Source: Alphaproteobacteria bacterium (lineage in GTDB: Bacteria > Pseudomonadota > Alphaproteobacteria > JACZXZ01). Taken from it: a DNA stretch of 48,628 nt. This document shows, in pieces, positions 34,488 to 43,311 of this stretch. The position numbers were made by a program, and so were the translations under genes. Where the stretch lies: positions 1 to 48,628 of the forward strand of contig DASPOR010000081.1 in NCBI GenBank assembly GCA_035625915.1, read 5' to 3'. The notes under the pieces were generated by a model. That model was not told the origin of the DNA, made no database searches, and saw only the letters and a program-made list of their open reading frames with translations. Within the stretch, counting starts at the first letter, position 1. Each line of letters opens with the position of its first letter.

Positions 34488-35000
34488 CTAATCGGCAGCC
34501 AAGAGCGCTTTATAGACGTGAGCCGCATCCGCCCCGAAACAGCAAAAGACGACGCGCGCCAAGCCCGGTGAAATTTCAAGCTCCTGCCGCACGGTCGAGA
34601 GTGCAAGGCCCGCGGCCCGCTCCAAGGGGAAGCGATAGATGCCCGTCGAGATCGCGGGAAAAGCGATGCTCGCCGCCGCGATTTCGCGTGCGCGGGCCAT
34701 CGACGTGCGATAGCAGGATTCGAGCAATCGATCCTCATCGCGCGAACCGCCCGCCCAGACCGGTCCGACCGTGTGAATGACCCACTTGGCCGGAAGGCGA
34801 TAACCTTTGGTGATTTTGGCGTCTCCGGTCGGACAACCGCCGAGGGTTCGGCATTCGGCAAGAAGTTCGGGTCCGGCGGCGCGATGAATGGCGCCGTCGA
34901 CACCGCCGCCGCCGAGCAGACTCGTGTTGGCCGCGTTCACGATCGCGTCGACTGTCAGGGTCGTAATGTCGCCGACGAAAACCTCCACGATCCGGCTCAT
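34488..35000 (-). CDS. Macrodomain O-acetyl-ADP-ribose deacetylase (YmdB-like)
   Basis: A 170-residue single macrodomain. The ADP-ribose-binding features are [34 protein letters not shown] (first residues) and the phosphate loop [13 protein letters not shown]. This is the MacroD/YmdB class, which hydrolyses O-acetyl-ADP-ribose and mono-ADP-ribosyl modifications. The ATG at 35000 is set by AAGGAG 7 bases upstream. It follows the enolase-superfamily gene by 43 bases and precedes pat by 130, all on one strand. A 7-bp inverted repeat (GCTGCCG/CGGCAGC, 34475-34499) spans its stop codon. Confidence 0.92.
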   Translation of the reverse strand: MSRIVEVFVGDITTLTVDAIVNAANTSLLGGGGVDGAIHRAAGPELLAECRTLGGCPTGDAKITKGYRLPAKWVIHTVGPVWAGGSRDEDRLLESCYRTSMARAREIAAASIAFPAISTGIYRFPLERAAGLALSTVRQELEISPGLARVVFCCFGADAAHVYKALLAAD

Positions 35001-35043
35001 GGCCGTCTCCTTGCCGGCCCCGGCACTGCGTCGCGCGGTGCTG

Positions 35044-36138
35044 TCAATCGATTGCGTATTTCCCGACCGACCTTTCGTCCCACGCCATGCCATGCCCCGG
35101 CCGATCCGGAATGATTGCCATGCTGTCCTTCACGACGAGGGGTTCCGCGAGAACCGGGTTGGCCCAGTCGACGTATTCGAGCCAATGGGCCGTCGGGGTC
35201 GCCGCGAGAAGGTGCGCGCTCACCTCGGGGAAGAGGTGCGACGACATCTCGACACCCGCCGCATCGGCGAGGGCCGCCGCGCGCAGCCATCCGGTAACAC
35301 CGCCGATGCGCTGGAGGTCGGGCATGACGTAGTCGCAGGCATGCGCATTCAGTGCTGCGGCCATGGCGTGGGGAAAGACGAAGTTCTCGCCGATCTGAAC
35401 CGGTGTTTCGAGGGCCGCGGCGACTCTCGCATTCCCCGAATAGTCGTCGTGGCGAATCGGCTCCTCGATCCAATAGAGGCCCTCGCTATCGAGTGTGTGG
35501 CCCCGGGCGATCGCTTCCGCCACGGTGAGCGCCTGGTTGTAATCGGACATCAATATCGTGTCGGTCGGCATCGCCTTGCGCACCGACCGCACGACCGCGA
35601 GGTCATCCTTCCGCTCTGCACGCCCTAAACGGACCTTGGCCGCGCAAAATCCCTCGCCGAGAAGGGCCAGCACCTCGTCCGCCGCGGCCGCCGGAGAGAT
35701 CATCCCAAGGCCGCAGCTGTTGTATGCCCTGACCGGCTTTGTCGTCGCGCCCAGATATCGTGCAAGTGGAAGGTTCGCCGCCTTGGCAAGCGCGTCCCAG
35801 CACGCGGTATCGAGCCCGGAGATCGCAAGGCCGATGACGCTGTTCGGATCGATGAGGCGATACCGCGCCACAGCATTCCGGAAAAGTGTCACGGGTGCGA
35901 CTTCGGCTCCTTTGACGAGCGTCAGGAGATCGGCCAAGGCGGAGCGGACCAGGGGCACGATGCCGTCCTGGAAGCAAAAGAGATAGCTGCAACCGGCGAT
36001 GCCCTCCTCAGTTTCGAGGTCCACGAGGACGAGCGGCACGGCAGCGATCGTCCCACTGCTGGTTGCGAGGGGTCGGCGCATGGGGAGACGCACCCCCCGG
36101 CTTCGGAGATTGCGAATCTTGAGGGGCGGAGCCGACAC
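35044..36138 (-). CDS. Mandelate racemase-like enolase-superfamily enzyme (KxR variant)
   Basis: A 364-residue TIM-barrel enzyme close in sequence to mandelate racemase. Metal ligands are seen in SDYNQAL (Asp), WIEEP (Glu) and IGENF (Glu). The His-Asp dyad is in [23 protein letters not shown] and [12 protein letters not shown], and the electrophilic Glu ends AHWLE. The K164-x-K166 motif of mandelate racemase reads K-V-R here, so the second Lys, its (S)-specific base, is Arg. Racemisation of mandelate is therefore doubtful; a dehydratase or epimerase using the His side is more likely. The GTG at 36138 has AGGAGG 7 bases upstream. It follows ald by 63 bases. Confidence 0.88.
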   Translation of the reverse strand: MSAPPLKIRNLRSRGVRLPMRRPLATSSGTIAAVPLVLVDLETEEGIAGCSYLFCFQDGIVPLVRSALADLLTLVKGAEVAPVTLFRNAVARYRLIDPNSVIGLAISGLDTACWDALAKAANLPLARYLGATTKPVRAYNSCGLGMISPAAAADEVLALLGEGFCAAKVRLGRAERKDDLAVVRSVRKAMPTDTILMSDYNQALTVAEAIARGHTLDSEGLYWIEEPIRHDDYSGNARVAAALETPVQIGENFVFPHAMAAALNAHACDYVMPDLQRIGGVTGWLRAAALADAAGVEMSSHLFPEVSAHLLAATPTAHWLEYVDWANPVLAEPLVVKDSMAIIPDRPGHGMAWDERSVGKYAID

Positions 36139-36201
36139 GGGCGTTCCTCCTGGTTATTCAAGACGCCGGCTGCCTCGTTGCCGGCACCCCAATCGGTACG
36201 A

Positions 36202-37320
36202 TCAATGTTTGATCGCTTCCTCGGCCGGCAGATAGTCGAGCTTGAGGTCGCTTGCGACCGCCTTGTAGGTGATCTTGCCGTGATGGACGTTGAGGCCGTT
36301 GCGAAGATGACGGTTTTCCTCGCTCGCTCTGCGAAAGCCCTTGTCGGCTAGTGCCAGCGTGAACGGCAGGGTCGCGTTGTTGAGGGCGAACGTCGACGTT
36401 CGTGCAACCGCACCCGGCATGTTGGTGACGCAATAATGCACCACACCCTCCTCGACGTAGGTCGGTTCTGCGTGCGTCGTCGGCCGGCTGGTCTCGAAGC
36501 ACCCGCCCTGGTCGATCGAGATATCGACGACGACGGAGCCGCGGCGCATCTTGTGGAGCATGGCGCGCGTGACGAGCTTGGGTGCCGCCGCACCCGGCAC
36601 GAGCACGGCACCGATCACGAGGTCGGCCGACAGAACGTGGTGTTCGATCGCGTCCATGGTCGCGAACATCGTGTGGAGCTTTGCGCCGAACTGGAGATCG
36701 AGCTCGTAGAGACGCCTCAAGGACTTGTCGATGACGATGACGTGCGCCTCGAGCCCCATCGCCATGCGCGCCGCGTTGGTCCCCGAGACCCCACCCCCGA
36801 TGATGACGACTTTCGCGGCCGGCACGCCGGGAACGCCGCCGAGAAGCACGCCGGACCCGCCTTGCTCCTTTTCAAGGCAATGGGCGCCGACCTGGATCGA
36901 CATGCGGCCGGCGACCTCGCTCATCGGCGCCAGAAGCGGCAAACCGCCCGCTTCGTCGCTCACCGTCTCATAGGCAATCGCCGTGCAGCCCGAATCGATG
37001 AGAGCCTTGGCTTGCTTAGGATCCGCCGCCAGATGCAGGTAAGTGAAAAGCACCTGGCCTTCGCGAAGTTGCCTGCACTCGGCGATCTGCGGCTCCTTCA
37101 CCTTGACGACAAGCTCGGCCGTCCGAAAGACCTCTTCCGCCGAGCCAAGCACCTTCGCACCCACCGCGCGGTAGGCGGTGTCGTCGAACCCGATGCCGGC
37201 ACCGGCATTCGTTTCCACGACGACCTCGTGGCCATGATGAATAAGCTCGCGCACGCTGGCCGGAACCAGCCCGACCCGATATTCGTGTGTCTTGATTTCC
37301 TTTGGAACGCCGACGCGCAT
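36202..37320 (-). CDS. ald: Alanine dehydrogenase
   Basis: NAD-dependent L-alanine dehydrogenase, 372 residues, interconverting alanine with pyruvate and ammonia. It starts MRVGVPKEIKTHEYRVGLVPASVREL, the family N-terminus. Substrate residues are in VVKVKEP (Lys) and FTYLHLA (His). The NAD-binding turn is IIGGGVSGTNAARMA, and ISIDQGGCFETSRPTTHAEPTY is near-invariant. AAGGGTG precedes the ATG. It provides ammonia and pyruvate from alanine or fixes nitrogen in the reverse direction. It is divergent from the HAD gene. Confidence 0.96.
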   Translation of the reverse strand: MRVGVPKEIKTHEYRVGLVPASVRELIHHGHEVVVETNAGAGIGFDDTAYRAVGAKVLGSAEEVFRTAELVVKVKEPQIAECRQLREGQVLFTYLHLAADPKQAKALIDSGCTAIAYETVSDEAGGLPLLAPMSEVAGRMSIQVGAHCLEKEQGGSGVLLGGVPGVPAAKVVIIGGGVSGTNAARMAMGLEAHVIVIDKSLRRLYELDLQFGAKLHTMFATMDAIEHHVLSADLVIGAVLVPGAAAPKLVTRAMLHKMRRGSVVVDISIDQGGCFETSRPTTHAEPTYVEEGVVHYCVTNMPGAVARTSTFALNNATLPFTLALADKGFRRASEENRHLRNGLNVHHGKITYKAVASDLKLDYLPAEEAIKH

Positions 37321-37425
37321 GATGCACCCTTCATGTTATACGGAGCACGAGGCTAGGGAGTGTCGGAGTATCGCGCCAAGGGGCCCGGCGGTAAAGCGCG
37401 GATGGACGATTTTCGGGAGGATGGT

Positions 37426-38154
37426 ATGGCGGTCAACTATGGTTCCTTCAAAGCGCTCACCTTCGACTGTTACGGCACCCTGATCGACTGGGAAAGCGGC
37501 ATTCTGGCCGCCCTACGGCCTTGGGCGAGACGGCATGCGAGCGCCCTCGGCGACGAAGCGCTCCTCGCCGCCTTCGCCGAGGCCGAGTCCGCGATCGAAG
37601 CCACGGAGCCGAAGCTTCTCTACCCCGACGTGCTGCGCGCCACACAGCGCGCCCTCGCCGCACGATTCGGCATTACACCCAATCGCGCCGACGAAGATGC
37701 GGTTGGCGGTTCCGTTCCCGATTGGCCGGCCTTCCCCGACAGCCCATCAGCACTTGCCTATCTCAAGGGGCATTACAAGCTCGCGATCGTCTCGAATGTC
37801 GACCGTGCGTCATTTGCAGACAGCAACAAAAGGCTCGGCGTGGAATTCGATTCCATTGTGACGGCACAGGACGTGGGAAGCTATAAACCGAACCCGGCCC
37901 ACTTCCACGAGGCGTTCAAACAGCTCGCCGGCTTGGGCGTCGCGAGAGGCGAAATCCTCCATGTGGCGCAGAGCCTCTTCCACGACCACGTGCCGGCCAA
38001 GGCCCTCGGCATGACCACCGTGTGGATAAACCGCCGGGCCGGCAAAGAGGGATGGGGTGCTACGAAGCCGCCGCCCAAGCCCGTGAAGCCCGATGCGGAG
38101 TTCCCCACCATGGAAGCCTTCGCCGCAGCACACCGTGCTGCCACACGGTCCTAA
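37426..38154 (+). CDS. HAD-superfamily hydrolase (haloacid dehalogenase type II-like)
   Basis: A 242-residue HAD protein. The nucleophile motif is FDCYGTLIDW, the second motif IVSNVD, the Lys motif GSYKPNP, and the last motif VAQSLFHDHVPAKALG. This is the L-2-haloacid dehalogenase-type subfamily by layout. However, the R-Q-x-E-Y-x-W stretch carrying the substrate Arg of true dehalogenases is not seen; the region reads EATEPKLLYPDVL. A phosphatase or another C-halogen-independent role is as likely. The ATG at 37426 is set by GGGAGG 5 bases upstream; a GTG at 37360 is possible but less good. Confidence 0.82.
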   Translation: MAVNYGSFKALTFDCYGTLIDWESGILAALRPWARRHASALGDEALLAAFAEAESAIEATEPKLLYPDVLRATQRALAARFGITPNRADEDAVGGSVPDWPAFPDSPSALAYLKGHYKLAIVSNVDRASFADSNKRLGVEFDSIVTAQDVGSYKPNPAHFHEAFKQLAGLGVARGEILHVAQSLFHDHVPAKALGMTTVWINRRAGKEGWGATKPPPKPVKPDAEFPTMEAFAAAHRAATRS

Positions 38155-38491
38155 CCCTCCGACGCGCCTCGCTCCTGCAATAGACATCCTCATGGCGCGT
38201 CTCGCACCATGACGACGCGAGCCTCATCCTTAGAGACGCTCGTCGTCGCTCGCTCCTCAGGATGAGGACATAAAAAATAATCGTCATGGTGAGGGGGCTG
38301 CGAAGCAGCCGTTTCGAACCATGACGGCGCGAGCCTTGTCCTGCGAGACGCTCGCCGTCGCTCGCTCCTCAGGATGAGGGCATAAAAAATGATCCTCGTG
38401 GTGAGGAGGCTGCGAAGCAGCCGTTTCGAACCATGAGGGGGCCGGATGGGGGCACGTCTCGAGCGTAGCAATCTACCCTCGGCGCGGCACC
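38155..38491. other. Intergenic region filled by tandem repeats
   Basis: This 337-base gap between convergent genes has no credible gene. About two thirds is the tandem repeat at 38207-38430. The flanks carry partial copies: CTCATGGCGCGTCTCG before it and CCATGAGGGG after it. Confidence 0.75.
38207..38430. repeat. Two tandem 112-bp hairpin-rich units
   Basis: Unit 1 (38207-38318) and unit 2 (38319-38430) are each 112 bases and close to identical. Each begins CCATGACG, contains TCGCTCGCTCCTCAGGATG, then CATAAAAAAT, and ends GGCTGCGAAGCAGCC plus GTTTCGAA. GGCTGC-GAA-GCAGCC is a 6-bp hairpin, and CCTCATCCT/AGGATGAGG pairs across unit 1. A third copy starts at 38431 and breaks off after about 10 bases. 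Similar CCTCATCCTGAGGAGC elements are scattered in many alphaproteobacterial genomes. Confidence 0.88.
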
Positions 38492-39817
38492 TTAACCCGC
38501 GACTGCCCTGGCCGTTGTGACCCGTGAATGGCGCATGAGCCAGAGGAGCAGCAATAGGCCGGGAACGCCGAGGAGCGTGGCGGTCGCGAAGAAGCTTACC
38601 CAATCCATCTGATCCTTGAGCCAGCCGCTCGGCGTCGACAGAAGCGTGCGGCCCACGGCCGTGAGCGAGGAGAGCAATGCGTATTGCGTGGCCGTATAGC
38701 CGAGCGAGCAGAGGCCGGAGAGATAGGCGACGAGTGCCGCAGAGCCCATGCCGGCCGTCACGTTCTCCGTCGCGATCGTCACTGCCAGCATCGCCATGTC
38801 GTGACCCGCGATGGCCTGCAGCGCATACATCAGGTTCGCAGCCGATTGTGCGATCCCGCAGATGAGCAGGCTTGGAAATATGCCGAGTCGGGTCACCATG
38901 AGCCCGCCGATAAAGGCGCCGAGCAAGGTTGCGAAAAATCCGAAGATCTTCGAAACGCTTGCGATCTCGGAGAGCGAGAAACCGAGATCGATATAGAGCG
39001 GACTTGCCATCACGCCGGCGACCACATCCGCGAGCTTGTAGAGGAGAATAAAGAGGATGATGACGATCCAGGCCGGCCGTCGCATGAAATCCTCGAAGGG
39101 TGCGATCACGTGCTCTCGGAACCAGGCCGCGAGCCGGCCCTCGTCCCCCGCAGCGGCCTCACTCGGCAGTGTGCCTGGCTCCGGATTGGCAAGCACGGTC
39201 GCCACGCCGACGCTGAGCAGGAGCGCCATGACGAGGTAGGCGACCTGCCAGCCGAATGCGTCGGCGACGTAGAGGGCACCAGCACCCGCCGTAAGCATCC
39301 CGAGGCGGTAGCCGATCTGGACCATGGTCGCACCCGCACCCTGCTCGTCCGTCTTCAAGATCTCGACGCGATAGGCATCGATCACGATGTCCTGGCTGGC
39401 GGAGAGAAAGGCGACGACGACCGCGCAAAGTGCTGTGAGTGCGGGCTGGTCCTTGGGCGTCAGGCTGCCCAGCATCACGACGGCGATCATCAGCAAGAGC
39501 TGGGTCGCAATCATCCAGCCGCGCCGCTGGCCGAGGCGGCTGAAGAGCGGCAGACGCAGTCCGTCGACGAGGGGCGACCACAAAAATTTGAAGGAGTAAG
39601 GCAGGCCGACCGCGGCGAAGAGGCCGATCGACGTCTTGCTCACGCCCTCCTGGGCGAGCCATGTGCTGAGGGTGGAAAAAGTGAGCAGGAGCGGCAGACC
39701 GCTCGAGAAGCCGAGTGCGAGGATCGCGAGCATGCGCCTGTCTCGATATACGCGCAGCGCGTCGAGCCAACCGCGAATCACGGCAATCCCCGCTCGATTT
39801 CCATCGCCGCCGATCAT
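38492..39817 (-). CDS. AmpG-like muropeptide permease (MFS)
   Basis: A 441-residue major facilitator protein with about 12-14 hydrophobic helices. The AmpG-type features are LGFSSGLPLLLTFSTLSTWLAQEGVSKTSIGLFAAVGLPYSFKFLWSPLVDG, SASQDIVIDAYRVEIL and TATQYALLSS (near the end). AmpG imports GlcNAc-anhydroMurNAc peptides for cell-wall recycling. Other members of the family act on different solutes, so the cargo is inferred. The 82 bases between its start and the typA stop contain half of a module A repeat. Confidence 0.88.
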   Translation of the reverse strand: MIGGDGNRAGIAVIRGWLDALRVYRDRRMLAILALGFSSGLPLLLTFSTLSTWLAQEGVSKTSIGLFAAVGLPYSFKFLWSPLVDGLRLPLFSRLGQRRGWMIATQLLLMIAVVMLGSLTPKDQPALTALCAVVVAFLSASQDIVIDAYRVEILKTDEQGAGATMVQIGYRLGMLTAGAGALYVADAFGWQVAYLVMALLLSVGVATVLANPEPGTLPSEAAAGDEGRLAAWFREHVIAPFEDFMRRPAWIVIILFILLYKLADVVAGVMASPLYIDLGFSLSEIASVSKIFGFFATLLGAFIGGLMVTRLGIFPSLLICGIAQSAANLMYALQAIAGHDMAMLAVTIATENVTAGMGSAALVAYLSGLCSLGYTATQYALLSSLTAVGRTLLSTPSGWLKDQMDWVSFFATATLLGVPGLLLLLWLMRHSRVTTARAVAG

Positions 39818-39871
39818 AGGGAGGCGAAACGGCTCATACCAGCGATCAACGAATGGGCAGCCGATGAGCTG

Positions 39872-39894
39872 GTGTGGTGGATTTGAAGTTTCAG
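39872..39894. repeat. Half copy of palindromic repeat, module A
   Basis: GTGTGGTGGATTTGAAGTTT matches the left arm of module A copy 1, including its outer GTGTGGT, with one change near the end. The right arm is missing, and the typA stop codon follows 6 bases later. It is most simply a decayed or truncated copy. Confidence 0.75.
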
Positions 39895-39900
39895 CTCCCC

Positions 39901-41724
39901 TTATCCCGCCTCCCTGGCGCGCGCCTCCTTCTTGCGCAGATGGGGATCGAGGCTAGCCTTGCGCAGGCGGATCGCATCAGGCGTCACTTCGACAAGCTCG
40001 TCATCGTCGATATAGGCGATCGCCTGTTCGAGGCTCAGGAGTCGCGGCGGCGTCAGCCGGACCGCCTCGTCCTTGCTCGTGGTGCGGATGTTGGTGAGCT
40101 GCTTGCCCTTGAGCGGATTGACCTCGAGATCGTTGCCGCGGCTATGTTCCCCGATGATCATGCCCTGGTAGGTCCGCTCGCCGGGATTGACGAACATCAC
40201 GCCCCGCTCCTCGAGGTTCCAGAGCGCGTAAGCGACCATCTGCCCGTCGACCGTCGAGATGAGAACGCCATTCCGCCGGCCCTGGATCGGCCCCTTGAAG
40301 GGTGCGTACCCGTGGAAGAGGCGCGAGAGGACGCCGGTGCCGCGCGTATCCGTGAGAAACTGGCCCTGATAGCCGATGAGGCCCCGTGAGGGCACCAGGA
40401 AATTCAGCCGCGTCTTTCCTCCGCCCGAGGGCTTCATCTCGATGAGTTCGCCCTTGCGCTGGGAAATGCCGTCGATCACCACGCCGGTATAGCCGTCGTC
40501 GACGTCGATCACCGCCTCCTCGATCGGCTCGAGGCGTTGGCCGGTCTCGGGGTCGCTTTTGAACAGGACGCGGGGGCGGCTGATCGAAAGCTCGAAACCC
40601 TCGCGGCGCATCGTTTCGATGAGCACGCCGAGCTGCAGCTCGCCCCTCCCTGCGACCTCGTAGGCGTCTTTCCCGTCGCTCTCCCGCACCTTGATCGCGA
40701 CATTGCCCTCGGCCTCGCGCAGAAGGCGCGCGCCGATTTCGCGCGAGGTCAGCTTGTTGCCCGCTTTGCCGGCGAGCGGGGAGTCGTTGACCGAGAAGGT
40801 CATGGCGATCGTGGGCGGATCGATCGGCTGGGCGTGGAGAGGCTCGGTCACCTCGGGCGCGCAGAGTGTGTCGGCGACCGTCGCCTCCGTAATCCCGGCG
40901 ATGGCGATGATGTCGCCCGCCTCGGCGCGGTCGATCGGCACGCGATCGAGGCCGCGGAAGGCAAGCAGCTTGGTGAGCCTGCCTTCTTCGAGGACTTGGC
41001 CGTCATGGGAAAGCGCCTTGACCGGCATGTTGACGCGCGCGACCCCCGAATCGATGCGCCCCGTCAGCACCCGCCCGAGATAGGAATCGTATTCGAGCGT
41101 CGTCGCGAGCATGGCGAAGGGGCCGTCCGGGCTCACCTTGGGGGTCGGAACGTGCTTGACGATCAGATCGAAGAGCGGGGCCATGTTCTCGCGCGGCGCA
41201 TCGAGGCTCGCCGCCGCCCAGCCCTCGCGCGCGGCCGCGAAAAGGACGGGGAAATCGAGCTGCTGGTCGCTTGCCCCGAGGGCGGCGAAGAGATCGAAAA
41301 TCTCCTCGTGAACCTGATGGGGACGGGCGTCCTGGCGGTCGCACTTGTTGATGAGGACGATCGGGCGAAGCCCGAGCCGAAGCGCCTTCGTCAGGACGAA
41401 TTTCGTTTGCGGCAATGGTCCTTCGGCTGCATCGACCAGCACGACCGCACCATCCACCATGTCGAGTATGCGCTCGACCTCGCCGCCGAAATCCGCGTGT
41501 CCCGGCGTGTCGACGATGTTGAGCCGGACACCGTTCCACTCGACCGACGTGCACTTGGCGAGGATCGTGATCCCGCGCTCGCGTTCGAGATCGTTCGAAT
41601 CCATGGCGCGCTCGGCCATCGCCTGGTTCGCGCGCACCGCCCCGCTTTGGCGAAGCAGGACGTCGATGAGCGTCGTCTTGCCGTGGTCGACGTGCGCGAT
41701 GATCGCAAGGTTGCGAAGGTCCAT
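39901..41724 (-). CDS. typA: Ribosome-associated GTPase TypA/BipA
   Basis: A 607-residue translational GTPase. The G motifs are [31 protein letters not shown], and NKCDR. EF-G-like domains follow, and the BipA-specific C-terminal domain begins around [38 protein letters not shown]. BipA assists 50S assembly and growth under stress or cold. The ATG at 41724 is preceded by a leader of about 50 bases containing a GC hairpin (TCCCC/GGGGA, 41759-41774). Confidence 0.96.
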   Translation of the reverse strand: MDLRNLAIIAHVDHGKTTLIDVLLRQSGAVRANQAMAERAMDSNDLERERGITILAKCTSVEWNGVRLNIVDTPGHADFGGEVERILDMVDGAVVLVDAAEGPLPQTKFVLTKALRLGLRPIVLINKCDRQDARPHQVHEEIFDLFAALGASDQQLDFPVLFAAAREGWAAASLDAPRENMAPLFDLIVKHVPTPKVSPDGPFAMLATTLEYDSYLGRVLTGRIDSGVARVNMPVKALSHDGQVLEEGRLTKLLAFRGLDRVPIDRAEAGDIIAIAGITEATVADTLCAPEVTEPLHAQPIDPPTIAMTFSVNDSPLAGKAGNKLTSREIGARLLREAEGNVAIKVRESDGKDAYEVAGRGELQLGVLIETMRREGFELSISRPRVLFKSDPETGQRLEPIEEAVIDVDDGYTGVVIDGISQRKGELIEMKPSGGGKTRLNFLVPSRGLIGYQGQFLTDTRGTGVLSRLFHGYAPFKGPIQGRRNGVLISTVDGQMVAYALWNLEERGVMFVNPGERTYQGMIIGEHSRGNDLEVNPLKGKQLTNIRTTSKDEAVRLTPPRLLSLEQAIAYIDDDELVEVTPDAIRLRKASLDPHLRKKEARAREAG

Positions 41725-41781
41725 GGGAGCCGAACTGTGAATTGGGGTCGCGGCCGAATCCCCGCCGCCGGGGACGGCCGT

Positions 41782-41810
41782 AACATAGTGATTCGGAACC
41801 CTATTAACAA
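41782..41810 (-). promoter_or_regulatory. Candidate typA promoter
   Basis: On the minus strand TTGTTA (41805-41810) and TATGTT (41782-41787) are 17 bases apart; each matches 4 of 6 consensus bases. They lie in the AT-rich patch of the 149-base gap before typA. The match is moderate. Confidence 0.35.
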
Positions 41811-41873
41811 CCCCGCATATTGCGGCGAGCCTTCACGAGGTGGGGATCTGCGCCGCCCATGACAAGGAAGCGA

Positions 41874-42884
41874 TCAAACGAGGTTCGCGGCCTTGGCAAG
41901 CTCGGCAAGCGAGGTTTCCGGGCGCGCACCCACATGGCCGATCACTTCCGCGGCACAAAGGCTCGCGAGCCGGCCGCACGTCGCCATGTCGCGCCCCCGG
42001 GTGAAATTATGGAGAAATCCCGCCGCATAGAGATCCCCGGCACCCGTCGAATCCACGACCTTCGCGACCGGTGCGACATCGATCACGTGGACCTCGGTGT
42101 CGCGCAGGACAACGGAGCCCTTCTCGCTGCGCGTCAATGCCGCAACTTCGACGTTGCCGCGCACGGCCTGAAGGGCGGCATCGAAGCTTCGCACCTCATA
42201 GAGCGCCATTATTTCCTGTTCGTTCGCGAACAAAACGTCGACGTGATCCGCGATGAGCTTTTGGAACTCCTTGCGGTGGCGGTTGACGCAAAAGGGATCG
42301 GAAAGCGAAAGGGCTATCTTCCGGCCGTTCCGGTGGGCGATTTCACAGGCCTTGACGATCGCCTCCTTGGCGCGCGGCGGGTCCCAGAGATAGCCTTCGA
42401 GGTAGGTGACTTTGGCACTCGCGACCGTCGCCGGATCGATGTCTTCATGGCCGAGCTCGACGCACGCGCCGAGATAGGTCTGCATGGTGCGTTGCGCATC
42501 CGGTGTGACGAAGATGAGGCAATGGGCCGTCGCCGGGCCGGCGGCCGCGGCCGGCGTCTCGTAGTTCACGCCGAGCGCGCGGATGTCATGCTGGAAGACT
42601 TGCCCGAACAGGTCGTCCTTGACCTTGCCGATGAAAGCAGCGCGGCCGCCGAGCGAGGCGACGCCAGCGATCGTGTTGGCCGCAGATCCGCCCGAGCACT
42701 CGATCCCTGGCCCCATCTTTCGGTAAAGCGCTTCCGCCTCGCCTTCGTCGATGAGGGTCATCGCACCCTTCTTGAGGCCGAGCCGCGACAGCGTTGCATC
42801 GTCGGCGTGGGCGAGTACGTCGACGATCGCATTGCCGATCCCGGCCACGTCGAAACGAACGTCACTTCGCGTCGCCACGCTCAT
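41874..42884 (-). CDS. PfkB-family carbohydrate/nucleoside kinase (adenosine kinase-like)
   Basis: A 336-residue ribokinase-fold kinase. It carries both PfkB signatures: CSGGSAANTIAGVASLGGRAAFIGKV near residue 65, and VVDSTGAGDLYAAGFLHN near residue 285, with the catalytic Asp in GAGD. FDVAGIGNAIVDVLAHAD at the N-terminus and the overall layout match alphaproteobacterial proteins annotated as adenosine kinase. Ribokinase-like sugar specificity is the alternative. It has no functionally related neighbour. Confidence 0.9.
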   Translation of the reverse strand: MSVATRSDVRFDVAGIGNAIVDVLAHADDATLSRLGLKKGAMTLIDEGEAEALYRKMGPGIECSGGSAANTIAGVASLGGRAAFIGKVKDDLFGQVFQHDIRALGVNYETPAAAAGPATAHCLIFVTPDAQRTMQTYLGACVELGHEDIDPATVASAKVTYLEGYLWDPPRAKEAIVKACEIAHRNGRKIALSLSDPFCVNRHRKEFQKLIADHVDVLFANEQEIMALYEVRSFDAALQAVRGNVEVAALTRSEKGSVVLRDTEVHVIDVAPVAKVVDSTGAGDLYAAGFLHNFTRGRDMATCGRLASLCAAEVIGHVGARPETSLAELAKAANLV

Positions 42885-43002
42885 TTGCCAATCCTTTTCG
42901 TTGTTCCCGTTGCACTCGACTCGTCACAGCCGGGCTCGTCAATTCGAGCGGCCGCAGTATAGCGGGCAAGCAAGCGCTCGCAAGCGACGGGATGGCGAGT
43001 GC

Positions 43003-43311
43003 TCAAAAGGCACCGAGATGACGGCCGAGCCAAACGGTCGCCACACCCGCGACCATCGCGAGCGGCAGGCTCCCGCTCAGAATGCTCGCGAGCACGGTGA
43101 CCCCGGCGGCAATCGCCTCGCTCGGGCTGCGACCGAGGACATTGGGGGCCACGATCGAGATGATCACCGCACCCGGGATATAGCCGAGCACCGCGCTCAG
43201 CCGCTCCGACGGCGCGATGCGGCGCGCAAGCCACAGGCCGCCGGCGCGCGTGAAATAGGTCACGGCCGCCATGCCGAAAATGGCGAGGAGTGTTTCCGAC
43301 TCACTCGGCAT
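43003..43311 (-). CDS. azlD: AzlD-family branched-chain amino acid exporter subunit
   Basis: A 102-residue protein with about three or four membrane helices, starting TLLAIFGMAAVTYFTRAGGLWLARRI and containing LSAVLGYIPGAVIISIVAPNVL, the AzlD pattern. It overlaps the upstream azlC by 11 bases, as the two subunits of these exporters usually do. By analogy with E. coli YgaZ/YgaH the pair exports valine or related amino acids; this cannot be read from the sequence. Confidence 0.9.
   Translation of the reverse strand: MPSESETLLAIFGMAAVTYFTRAGGLWLARRIAPSERLSAVLGYIPGAVIISIVAPNVLGRSPSEAIAAGVTVLASILSGSLPLAMVAGVATVWLGRHLGAF

Noticed and set aside
38312-38430. tRNA T-arm-like sequence GTTTCGAACC
   Set aside because: It recurs within the 112-bp repeat, and no acceptor stem or anticodon arm can be drawn around it.
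38207-38430. CRISPR-like array
   Set aside because: The two units are adjacent, 112 bases long and have no spacers between them. No cas gene is present.
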